Shown: positions 1 to 5,541 of the stretch, piece by piece
Layout of the letters: each line of letters starts with the position of its first letter
Position numbering within the stretch: the stretch's first letter is position 1
Assembly (NCBI GenBank): GCA_017631775.1
Contig: JAGBSQ010000072.1
Span: 1 to 5,620 of the forward strand
Length of the DNA: 5,620 nucleotides
From: Clostridia bacterium
GTDB lineage: Bacteria > Bacillota_A > Clostridia > Oscillospirales > CAG-272
Direction: 5' to 3'
Translations under genes and position numbers: made by a program
The notes under the pieces: model-generated
What the model was told of the DNA's origin: nothing
Databases searched by the model: none
The model's input: the letters and a program-made list of their open reading frames with translations, nothing else

Positions 1-450
1 ACCGCCAAGACGGGACATTTCAACACCGTGACCCGTCAGACGAGGCGCGGTGTATTTGAGCTGTGCCAATTCGACCTGCAATTTACCCTCGCGGCTAACC
101 GCGTGGAGCGCAAAAATATCAAGGATAAGCATCGAGCGGTCGATAACGCGCACGTTCTCTCCAAGTTCTTCTTCGAGATTGCGAATTTGAGAGGGCGCGA
201 GCTCTTCGTCAAAAATAACGAGTTCTACCTCGTTATCCTCGCAGAGCGATGCAATCTCGGCAACCTTACCCGAACCAATGAGGGTGCGGGGATTGGGCTT
301 ATCCATATTTTGAACGACCTTTGCAAAGCAAACACCGCCTGCCGTGTCGAGCAGACGTTCAAGCTCGCAAAGACTTTTTTCGAGTTCATCCGCCTCGCGT
401 TGATTGGTGCAAACACCGACCAAAATCGCGCGACTTGCTTGGTATTCCAT
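1..450 (-). CDS. hflX: GTPase HflX, N-terminal 150 residues (3' end outside window)
   Basis: HflX is a cytoplasmic GTPase that binds the 50S subunit and splits stalled or hibernating 70S ribosomes, notably under heat stress. The visible 150 residues are the family's N-terminal HflX domain and linker: PNPRTLIGSGKV at 52-63, DEELAPSQIRNLE at 81-93, a VIDRSMLILDIFALHA segment at 102-117, and EGKLQVELAQLKY at 121-133 leading into MSRLGG at 145-150, the start of the glycine-rich loop before the G domain. The G domain lies beyond the left edge; full-length members are roughly 400-430 residues. The ATG is supported by GGAGGT (459-464) with an 8-base spacing. It lies downstream of rpmE on the same strand, separated by a terminator hairpin. 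There is too little room after that hairpin for a promoter. Identity is very secure; only the missing C-terminus is unknown. Confidence 0.96.
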   Translation of the reverse strand, partial: MEYQASRAILVGVCTNQREADELEKSLCELERLLDTAGGVCFAKVVQNMDKPNPRTLIGSGKVAEIASLCEDNEVELVIFDEELAPSQIRNLEEELGENVRVIDRSMLILDIFALHAVSREGKLQVELAQLKYTAPRLTGHGVEMSRLGG

Positions 451-470
451 AAAAAACGACCTCCAATAGA

Positions 471-504
471 AAGAAAAATGGGCAAGCTGACACGCAGCCT
501 GCCC
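471..504 (-). terminator. Intrinsic terminator between rpmE and hflX
   Basis: Read on the minus strand, GGGCAGGCTG and CAGCTTGCCC form a 10-base-pair stem (one G-U pair) around a 5-base loop (positions 480-504), followed by ATTTTTCTT (479-471). It begins 28 bases after the rpmE stop codon and its T-tract ends 7 bases before the hflX Shine-Dalgarno sequence. The plus-strand reading also ends in five Ts, so the element is bidirectional in form, but no plus-strand gene is seen running into it. Confidence 0.85.
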
Positions 505-531
505 TTTTTGTACAGAACCGACCCTTGCAGA

Positions 532-741
532 TTACTTCTGGAAAGCAGCGATTCTCTTCTTGAACTTATCCACACGTCCGCCGGCGTCAACAAACTTTTG
601 CTTACCGGTGAAGAAAGGATGGCACTTGGAGCAAATTTCAACTTTGATCTCGCCGCCCTTGGTGGACTTGGACTCTACGGTTTCGCCGCATGCACATCTA
701 ATGATGCATGTTTCGTACTTAGGATGGATTCCCTCTTTCAT
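532..741 (-). CDS. rpmE: 50S ribosomal protein L31, zinc-binding (C+) form
   Basis: This encodes 69 residues, the usual length for bacterial L31, a large-subunit protein on the central protuberance that contributes to the bridge with the small subunit. It starts MKEGIHPKY, the typical opening, and carries the four zinc-ligand cysteines of the C+ form at C16, C18, C37 and C40 (CAC and CSKC), followed by [12 protein letters not shown] (41-52), also characteristic. Zinc-free paralogs (RpmE2) lack these cysteines, so this is the primary, zinc-replete version. The start is supported by GAGGT (750-754 on the complement) 8 bases upstream. It is transcribed from the strong promoter at 812-840 and followed by the terminator at 471-504, then hflX on the same strand. 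No other identity fits. Confidence 0.98.
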   Translation of the reverse strand: MKEGIHPKYETCIIRCACGETVESKSTKGGEIKVEICSKCHPFFTGKQKFVDAGGRVDKFKKRIAAFQK

Positions 742-767
742 TGTTCAATACCTCATTTCATAATTTT

Positions 768-800
768 GATGTTCTTTGACATCATTTCGCCTTTGGGCGA
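768..800 (-). promoter_or_regulatory. rpmE 5' leader with two tandem small hairpins
   Basis: Between the expected rpmE transcription start (near 805) and its ribosome binding site, the RNA can form two adjacent hairpins: TCGCC-CAAA-GGCGA (800-787) and GATGT-caaaga-ACATC (783-768). Both stems are perfect 5-base-pair stems and only three bases separate them. Ribosomal protein leaders often carry autoregulatory structures, and L31 leaders have been described in several bacterial groups. Whether this one binds L31 is inference; the stems are short and could be weak or incidental. Confidence 0.4.
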
Positions 801-811
801 CATACGGACAT

Positions 812-840
812 ATTATAGCACAATCAAACAAGAATTGCAA
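812..840 (-). promoter_or_regulatory. Sigma-70/SigA promoter of rpmE
   Basis: On the minus strand, TTGCAA (840-835) is followed by exactly 17 bases and then TATAAT (817-812). The TG one base before the -10 makes it an extended -10 promoter. Transcription should start near 805, giving a leader of about 64 bases before the rpmE ATG. The run of A and T upstream (851-891) could act as an UP element. Position, spacing and consensus match all agree. Confidence 0.88.
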
Positions 841-876
841 GGGGTTTTGCAAAAAAACTTTTCTTTTTTTATATAA

Positions 877-890
877 TTTGCGCGTTTTTT
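877..890. repeat. 14-base direct repeat, left copy (flanks the lyase/dehydrogenase pair)
   Basis: The plus-strand sequence TTTGCGCGTTTTTT is identical to bases 4395-4408 in the same orientation. This copy lies 69 bases beyond the dehydrogenase stop codon. On the minus strand both copies read AAAAAACGCGCAAA and are followed by TTATAT, directly here and after five bases in the other copy. It could be a trace of insertion, a shared regulatory or UP-type element, or coincidence helped by the T-run. Confidence 0.5.
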
Positions 891-919
891 TGAGATTTAT
901 GCAGGGGATGAGGAAGAAT

Positions 920-935
920 GAGCGAAAGATCGCCC
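920..935 (-). terminator. Weak hairpin after the dehydrogenase gene, possible terminator
   Basis: On the minus strand GGGCGA-TCTT-TCGCTC forms a 6-base-pair stem with one G-U pair, 24 bases after the dehydrogenase stop. The following ATTCTTCC is a poor U-tract, so this is at best a weak intrinsic terminator. No better candidate is seen between the dehydrogenase and the rpmE promoter. Confidence 0.3.
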
Positions 936-959
936 GTTATTATTTCTTATTACAAACCA

Positions 960-1964
960 TTACGATTTGGACATGCTTGCGGCATACTCATAAGATATCT
1001 CGTTTTTGAGAGCGCATCCCTTGTCGATAAAGTCGGCACTTTCTCGCAAAAGATCCGCAGTCAAGGTTTCGCGCAAATTGGTGGTAACGCCTGCCTGATG
1101 CGGTGTGATCAAGACGTTATCCAACTTGAGGAGAGGATCGTTCGGGTCAATCGGCTCTTGCTCCAAAACGTCAAGCGCTGCGCGAAATTCACCGTTGGCA
1201 AGACGCGCGGTAAGCGCTTTTTGATCAATGATGCCGCCTCTTGCTGTGTTGACGAGAAGTGCATCGCGTTTAATCATGGAAAGCAAGCGGTCATCTATCA
1301 TATGATGGGTAGCGGAATTGTAAGCAAGATGCAGACTGATGATGTCGCAGGTGGAAAACAGTTCTTGCAAAGAACATTGCTCCAAGCCGTATTTTTCTTT
1401 TTCGTTGGTGGGAATTTCCTTGATATCGAACACCTTGATTTTAACGTGAAAATTAGAGAGCATTTTGGCAACGTATCTTCCAACCCCTCCGTACCCTACA
1501 ATTCCAACCGTCTTGTAAATCAATCCGTCGGTAAAATCATTCCCCTTCCAAATGCCTTTTTCTTTTAAACGGTTGCTGTAAAAAGGTATTTTTCTTTGGG
1601 CGGATAGAATATACGCAATCGCGCCCTCGGCAGTAGACTCGGCGTAATAATCAAAACCACTGATAACCTTAATTCCGCGTTTCCACATAGCGTCACTTAC
1701 AAACGGAATAACAGTAGAACCAAGATGTGTCATCAGTTTCAGCTTTGGAGCGCATTCGAGAACCTCTGCGCTAAGAGCCGGAGAACCCCACAAGCTGATG
1801 TAAACATCGCAATCTCCAATGCGTTTTTTCAGTTCCTGCTCGGTCATACGCTCATATCCATTGTGCCAAACAATTTCTCCAAGACTTTCAGCAAGGCGGA
1901 TGTTTTCCGGTGTAAAAAAGGTATCAAAAATAGGGCCTTTTGGAATAGAAACCAATGCTTTCAT
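960..1964 (-). CDS. D-isomer-specific 2-hydroxyacid dehydrogenase family protein (NAD-dependent, substrate unknown)
   Basis: These 334 residues have the normal length and layout of the D-2-hydroxyacid dehydrogenase family, cytoplasmic enzymes that interconvert 2-keto acids and D-2-hydroxy acids. The Rossmann motif is G157-Y-G159-G-V-G162, and D180 at the end of the next strand suggests NAD(H) rather than NADP(H). The catalytic residues fall at R242 (NTARGG), E270 (EQEP) and H289 (TPHQAG). The usual substrate loop of the GxGxDNID type is replaced by HLGSTVIPFVSD (80-91), and the usual histidine after the AExxAE segment is G114, so the substrate probably differs from phosphoglycerate, lactate or glyoxylate. 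AGGAG lies 6 bases before the ATG. It follows the lyase gene by 49 bases on the same strand with no terminator between, so co-transcription is likely. Reduction of a keto sugar acid released by the lyase is inference. Confidence 0.92.
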   Translation of the reverse strand: MKALVSIPKGPIFDTFFTPENIRLAESLGEIVWHNGYERMTEQELKKRIGDCDVYISLWGSPALSAEVLECAPKLKLMTHLGSTVIPFVSDAMWKRGIKVISGFDYYAESTAEGAIAYILSAQRKIPFYSNRLKEKGIWKGNDFTDGLIYKTVGIVGYGGVGRYVAKMLSNFHVKIKVFDIKEIPTNEKEKYGLEQCSLQELFSTCDIISLHLAYNSATHHMIDDRLLSMIKRDALLVNTARGGIIDQKALTARLANGEFRAALDVLEQEPIDPNDPLLKLDNVLITPHQAGVTTNLRETLTADLLRESADFIDKGCALKNEISYEYAASMSKS

Positions 1965-2013
1965 AACTGCTCCTGCTTGCGTTAGATTTTTAAAAATTCG
2001 CTTTTTATAGATA

Positions 2014-4326
2014 TTATCGTTTTTTTAGTACAAGCCTTCCTTGAGGAAGCGAAAGCCTTGCAAAACGCTCATCTGCCGTAACCTCAAAGGAAACGGATTT
2101 TTCACCAACACTTGCTTCCCATCTGCCATGGGAGAGGCCGGAAATCATATACGTATCAGAGGAACTTACGTCAACCGAAATCTCAGCAGGACAGTTTTTG
2201 AAGTCTCTGACGAAGAGAATTGCATAACCCAAAATCTCCGCACCAAGCACGTCCTTCGTCTTTATCTCGGTTATCTTGGGTGAATCCTCGTCACCGATAT
2301 CTTTAACGTACATAAGTGAAAGTACGTCATCACGAAGGTTTCCAAGCTCGGGACAAACTTCAACTCTGCCCCAAATGGCCGCATCTATGCCGCCCGCAAA
2401 AGAGTTGTCATCCTCACCGTAATAGGCAAGGTCTAACGGACTGTCCGAAATATAATTTGCAATAAGATATGCGTTCTCGTTCCTTGTTGTGACGGTGTTA
2501 CCATTGATCACGGGACCGGGGAGTGTGTGAAGAAGAATAACCTTTTTGCCGCTCTCGCCCTTTGCCTCTATGGCGTCGAAGGTAGCAAAAATGAGAGGGT
2601 TCTTTTTTGAATTTGGAAATACCGCAAGCATTCTGCGAGAAAGATACTCCACCTCGGTCACCTTATTGTAGGCGTGGGAGATGTCGCTCGCGATATAGGC
2701 GTATTCGGTTTTTCCATCCTTAATCGCATAAGACGCGCCCTCGGGCTCTGCCATTTTGAAGTCATCGTCGGTTATCCATTGATCAAATTCAACAGGGGTA
2801 ACGCTTCTGCGCTGTCCACCCGTATACCACGCACTGCTCTTGGCAGCAATCTCCGGGTATTGGATAAGAACACCGTTATGCGCTATTGTTGCTTGTTGAT
2901 TTTTATGCGCTACCGTACCGTATATTTTGTATTCTCCGGAGTCTATCGAGAGCTTGCCCTTGTAGAAAATTTGAAAACTTCCCGCATCGCCGTGGTCGTG
3001 GTTAGCTGTCCAGCGGTTTGCCGCCTTCATATACACTACGGGAGCATCGGGGTCATCCCACTTCGATCTTGCAATCATCTTAAATTCGGGTGCCTCGTTG
3101 TAGCATACGGGGGGAACGCTCTCATGACGGTCTGCCGCAGGCTTTATGCCATCGGAGAGTATAATCATAATTTCGGCAGGCGTTAGGCTTGCGGTGCCGA
3201 AATAGCGGTTTCTGTAATCGGGTCTGTGGTATTTTACTTCGGCTCTGAGCACAGGATCCTTGTATATAGAAGATATCCAAAGCGCACAATTGGTCTGTGC
3301 GCTTGCAGCCTTTGCAAATCCGGTGTGAACTCCATCACCATCTGAAAAATAGCTACCGTCGGGGAGTTCAAAGGAGTAGAGCGAGCGAGGAATTCTTTGT
3401 ATTTCGTGCGTGTAGGGATTTTCGCCAAAGAGAATGGTACTGAGAAATGCTGCATAGCAATCAAACTGTATTCTATATGGCCCGTATATGGCGTTGCCCT
3501 GAGGAGCTGCACCACTCTTAAAAAAGCAATTGCGGAACGGAAGAAACGTATTGAATATTCTGCCTGCAATATATTTCCACCAATCGGGGTGCTCATCGTA
3601 AAAGGCGATAGCCGCAGAGTAAAAATCGCGAAGTATCTGCGCCTCTGCACCGTGACCGACGATGGAAGATTGCTCCTTTGGAGGAAAACCGGTTTCCATT
3701 TTGGATATGCCGGAATAGTTTCTAAAGGGACTGTCACCCTCTCTGCCCATATCAAATCCCGCAGTCATGCCGCTCGTACCCACAGCAGTATAGTTGATGG
3801 TTCCCGCAAAAAGGCGGTACTTTTCATCCTCTGTTAAAAGATCGTAGCACCAATCGTATACCTTCGCCGCAGTAAACATTACCTGGCCGTATTCACGACA
3901 CATCTCACAATAAATAAAGCGAATGTTTAGGGTGAGAAGATAGTTTTGCATAGCGTCTATTGCTTGGTAGCCGAGTTCTTTATCGCCCCAAACGGCATAG
4001 GCGAAAGCCTTTGATTCTATCGAAATAAGACCGCGCGCGTCAAAATTATGAATGCCACGTCTACCGTTCGGCGCCCCGGGAATTCCTTGTGCAAAAGGGA
4101 TTCCGAGTACCCCATCAAAAGGATCGTTAATAAATTCGTCAAGATCTTGGCGCACAGCCTTATAGTCGCAGTCGTCAAGCGCGCGTCTAATGTCGGGGAT
4201 CATGTCCTTTGTAAAAAAGAGACGCGGATGCTCGCCGGCTTTGGGAAAGTCGGGAGCCTTTCCAAAATCGGACTCACCTATGGGAATTATAGGACCAAAA
4301 TCAAAATTGTTAAAGGCCTTTCTCAT
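2014..4326 (-). CDS. Heparinase II/III family polysaccharide lyase, predicted cytoplasmic
   Basis: At 770 residues this matches heparinase II in size. These lyases cleave uronate-containing polysaccharides by beta-elimination. Expected architecture: an N-terminal alpha/alpha toroid (about 30-390, opening with GEHPRLFFTKDMIPDIRRAL), a central beta-sandwich (about 410-650) and a C-terminal beta domain. Candidate catalytic residues by analogy with heparinase II are H225 (GHGAEAQ), Y281 (NAIYGPY) and H443. The zinc site would be H445 in HDHGDAG, D462 in IDSGEY and H483 in IAHNGVLI; the 17-residue gap from H445 to D462 equals the heparinase II spacing as I recall it. There is no signal peptide: the N-terminus is polar and lacks a hydrophobic stretch. 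AAGGAG lies 8 bases before the ATG. It is the first gene of a pair with the dehydrogenase. Codon use differs from its neighbours (frequent ATA). Substrate (heparin, alginate, other glycuronan) cannot be assigned. Confidence 0.93.
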   Translation of the reverse strand: MRKAFNNFDFGPIIPIGESDFGKAPDFPKAGEHPRLFFTKDMIPDIRRALDDCDYKAVRQDLDEFINDPFDGVLGIPFAQGIPGAPNGRRGIHNFDARGLISIESKAFAYAVWGDKELGYQAIDAMQNYLLTLNIRFIYCEMCREYGQVMFTAAKVYDWCYDLLTEDEKYRLFAGTINYTAVGTSGMTAGFDMGREGDSPFRNYSGISKMETGFPPKEQSSIVGHGAEAQILRDFYSAAIAFYDEHPDWWKYIAGRIFNTFLPFRNCFFKSGAAPQGNAIYGPYRIQFDCYAAFLSTILFGENPYTHEIQRIPRSLYSFELPDGSYFSDGDGVHTGFAKAASAQTNCALWISSIYKDPVLRAEVKYHRPDYRNRYFGTASLTPAEIMIILSDGIKPAADRHESVPPVCYNEAPEFKMIARSKWDDPDAPVVYMKAANRWTANHDHGDAGSFQIFYKGKLSIDSGEYKIYGTVAHKNQQATIAHNGVLIQYPEIAAKSSAWYTGGQRRSVTPVEFDQWITDDDFKMAEPEGASYAIKDGKTEYAYIASDISHAYNKVTEVEYLSRRMLAVFPNSKKNPLIFATFDAIEAKGESGKKVILLHTLPGPVINGNTVTTRNENAYLIANYISDSPLDLAYYGEDDNSFAGGIDAAIWGRVEVCPELGNLRDDVLSLMYVKDIGDEDSPKITEIKTKDVLGAEILGYAILFVRDFKNCPAEISVDVSSSDTYMISGLSHGRWEASVGEKSVSFEVTADERFARLSLPQGRLVLKKR

Positions 4327-4382
4327 AGTAACTTCTCCTTGTTTTTGTTTTACTTACCGAATTATCATTAGAATATCATCAA

Positions 4383-4388
4383 AATATA
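4383..4388 (-). promoter_or_regulatory. Candidate -10 box for the lyase/dehydrogenase operon
   Basis: The 223-base divergent gap between the lyase gene and tatD must hold the lyase promoter. The best minus-strand candidate is TATATT at 4388-4383, with a poor TTCATA 19 bases upstream. The absence of a good -35, in contrast to the near-consensus rpmE and tatD promoters, fits an activator-dependent or tightly regulated promoter. The right copy of the 14-base repeat would lie in its spacer. The choice of box is tentative. Confidence 0.3.
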
Positions 4389-4394
4389 ACAAAC

Positions 4395-4408
4395 TTTGCG
4401 CGTTTTTT
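4395..4408. repeat. 14-base direct repeat, right copy
   Basis: TTTGCGCGTTTTTT on the plus strand, identical to 877-890 and in the same orientation. It lies 68 bases upstream of the lyase start codon, nearly the same distance as the left copy lies beyond the dehydrogenase stop. Together they bracket a segment of about 3.5 kb that holds exactly the two accessory genes. Confidence 0.5.
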
Positions 4409-4487
4409 ATGAACATTTTGTAAATTAGAAATGAGCAATTAAAACAGTCTCGCCGCCATTGTTTGTCCGCTATTTATCATTTTCATC

Positions 4488-4516
4488 TTGACAACCACCG
4501 CAAAAAATAGTATAAT
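4488..4516 (+). promoter_or_regulatory. Consensus SigA promoter of tatD
   Basis: TTGACA (4488-4493), a 17-base spacer and TATAAT (4511-4516) match the housekeeping consensus perfectly. Start of transcription is expected near 4523, leaving a leader of about 27 bases with AAGGAG at 4533-4538, 11 bases before the tatD ATG. Confidence 0.93.
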
Positions 4517-4549
4517 AAACACAACGCTATGTAAGGAGATTTTTGCCCG

Positions 4550-5374
4550 ATGGAACGCATTTTTGACACACACGCTCACTATTTTGACAAGAAATTTGAG
4601 TCGGTTGAAGGCGGTGCCAATGCCCTGCTTTGTGACCTTTTTGAAAACCAAAATATTGCCGCAATCGTCAACGTTGGCACCAATCTCCAAAATGCGCACG
4701 CGGTCATCGAACAAGCTTCACGCTATGCAAAAATGTACGCCGCCGTTGGCATTCATCCCGAAGATTGCCACTTTATCACCGAGCCCGAAGCAGCACTCTC
4801 GGAGCTTTCTTCCCTGCTTGCAGATAAAGAAAAAAGAAAAGAAAGCAAAATTGTCGCCCTCGGTGAGATCGGCCTTGACTACCATTGGCAATCCTACGAC
4901 AACGGCAGAATCCCGATGAACAAGGAGCTGCAATCTTTCTTTTTCAATGAGCAAATGAAGCTTGCCGAAAAGCTTGACATGCCTGTCATCATCCACGACC
5001 GCGAAGCACACGGTGATTGCTTTGAGACCATCCTGCGCTACCCCAACGTCAAGGGCGTTTTTCACAGTTACAGCGGTTCTGCCGAAATGGCGCGCGAGCT
5101 GACAAAACGCGGCTGGTATATCTCCTTTTCGGGTACCCTCACATTCACCAATGCCGCACGCGTAAGAGAGGCCGCAAGTGGTGTTCCGCGCGACAAGCTC
5201 TTGATCGAAACCGATGCTCCCTACCTCGCTCCACACCCCAATCGCGGCAAGCTCAACCACTCGGGTTACCTCCCCCTTCTCCTCTCGGTATTGGCACAAA
5301 TTTGGAATTGCTCGCCCACAGATGCTGCCGAACAAACTTATCAAAATGCGCTTGCATTTTTCAACCTGCCCTGA
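4550..5374 (+). CDS. tatD: TatD family metal-dependent hydrolase (DNase)
   Basis: TatD proteins are cytoplasmic TIM-barrel hydrolases of the amidohydrolase type with DNase/3'-5' exonuclease activity, linked to DNA repair and DNA turnover. The 274 residues are close to the family length of about 260. Every metal and catalytic position is visible: H8 and H10 in FDTHAH, E106 in GEIGLDYHW, H149 in MPVIIHDR, H172 in GVFHSYSG and D222 in IETDAPYL, followed by the family's APxPxRGKxN stretch at 227-236. GIHP at 67-70 is also typical. AAGGAG lies 11 bases before the ATG, slightly long, but no alternative start fits and FDTHAH must be near the N-terminus. It is divergent from the lyase operon and has its own promoter and terminator, so it appears monocistronic. 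Members differ in preferred substrate, so the exact physiological role is not fixed. Confidence 0.96.
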   Translation: MERIFDTHAHYFDKKFESVEGGANALLCDLFENQNIAAIVNVGTNLQNAHAVIEQASRYAKMYAAVGIHPEDCHFITEPEAALSELSSLLADKEKRKESKIVALGEIGLDYHWQSYDNGRIPMNKELQSFFFNEQMKLAEKLDMPVIIHDREAHGDCFETILRYPNVKGVFHSYSGSAEMARELTKRGWYISFSGTLTFTNAARVREAASGVPRDKLLIETDAPYLAPHPNRGKLNHSGYLPLLLSVLAQIWNCSPTDAAEQTYQNALAFFNLP

Positions 5375-5411
5375 TGTGTGCATAATGCACAAAAATCAGG
5401 GCTTGTTTTTT
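5368..5411 (+). terminator. Intrinsic terminator of tatD, with stem overlapping the stop codon
   Basis: GCCCTGAT (5368-5375) pairs perfectly with ATCAGGGC (5395-5402), followed by TTGTTTTTT (5403-5411). The tatD TGA (5372-5374) lies within the left arm. The loop contains its own perfect inverted repeat, TGTGCAT-A-ATGCACA (5377-5391), so a nested two-tier hairpin is possible. Confidence 0.88.
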
Positions 5412-5444
5412 ACGTTTACTCGGTAAAAAAGTTGAGAAATCCAC

Positions 5445-5473
5445 TTGAAAAAAATTAGCGAATATAGTATAAT
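5445..5473 (+). promoter_or_regulatory. SigA promoter of the EF-G-like gene
   Basis: TTGAAA (5445-5450), a 17-base spacer and TATAAT (5468-5473). It lies between the tatD terminator and the EF-G-like gene, so that gene has its own transcription unit. Expected start is near 5480, giving a leader of about 62 bases. Confidence 0.88.
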
Positions 5474-5483
5474 AGAAGAGAAC

Positions 5484-5502
5484 CCGGCCACTTTGGAGCC
5501 GG
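5484..5502 (+). promoter_or_regulatory. GC-rich hairpin at the start of the EF-G-like mRNA leader
   Basis: CCGGC (5484-5488) and GCCGG (5498-5502) form a perfect stem around a 9-base loop, which allows two further C-G pairs next to a bulged A. It begins only a few bases after the predicted transcription start and stands out in an otherwise AT-rich leader. It could stabilise the 5' end or affect translation; there is no U-tract, so it is not a terminator. No known riboswitch class was recognised. Confidence 0.4.
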
Positions 5503-5541
5503 AGAACACACGAAAGGTATTACAAAAACAGGTATTTTACC

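Noticed and set aside
28..876. Long plus-strand open frame (282 codons)
   Set aside because: It lies antisense to hflX, rpmE and the rpmE promoter, all clearly identified on the minus strand. Its translation shows no family motif and its end runs through intergenic AT-rich sequence.
918..1568. Plus-strand open frame of 216 codons
   Set aside because: It is antisense to the 3' half of the dehydrogenase gene, whose motifs and catalytic residues are intact. No recognisable domain or good ribosome binding site.
1984..1998. AT-rich palindrome ATTTTTAAAAAT between lyase and dehydrogenase
   Set aside because: It has no GC stem and no following T-tract on the minus strand, so it is not a terminator. 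Such AT palindromes are common by chance in intergenic sequence.
3234..3755. Second minus-strand frame of 173 codons inside the lyase gene
   Set aside because: It lies wholly within the lyase coding sequence in another frame, and the lyase frame is continuous and carries the motifs.
4439..4714. Minus-strand open frame covering the tatD promoter and 5' end
   Set aside because: It overlaps the conserved start of tatD and a perfect promoter on the other strand, with no recognisable protein features.
4795..4855. A-rich lysine-coding run inside tatD as a possible slippery site
   Set aside because: The tatD frame continues without interruption and downstream motifs align. The segment encodes a charged surface loop (ADKEKRKESK).
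4718..5392. Minus-strand open frame of 224 codons
   Set aside because: Antisense shadow of tatD, which has all metal-ligand motifs in its own frame.
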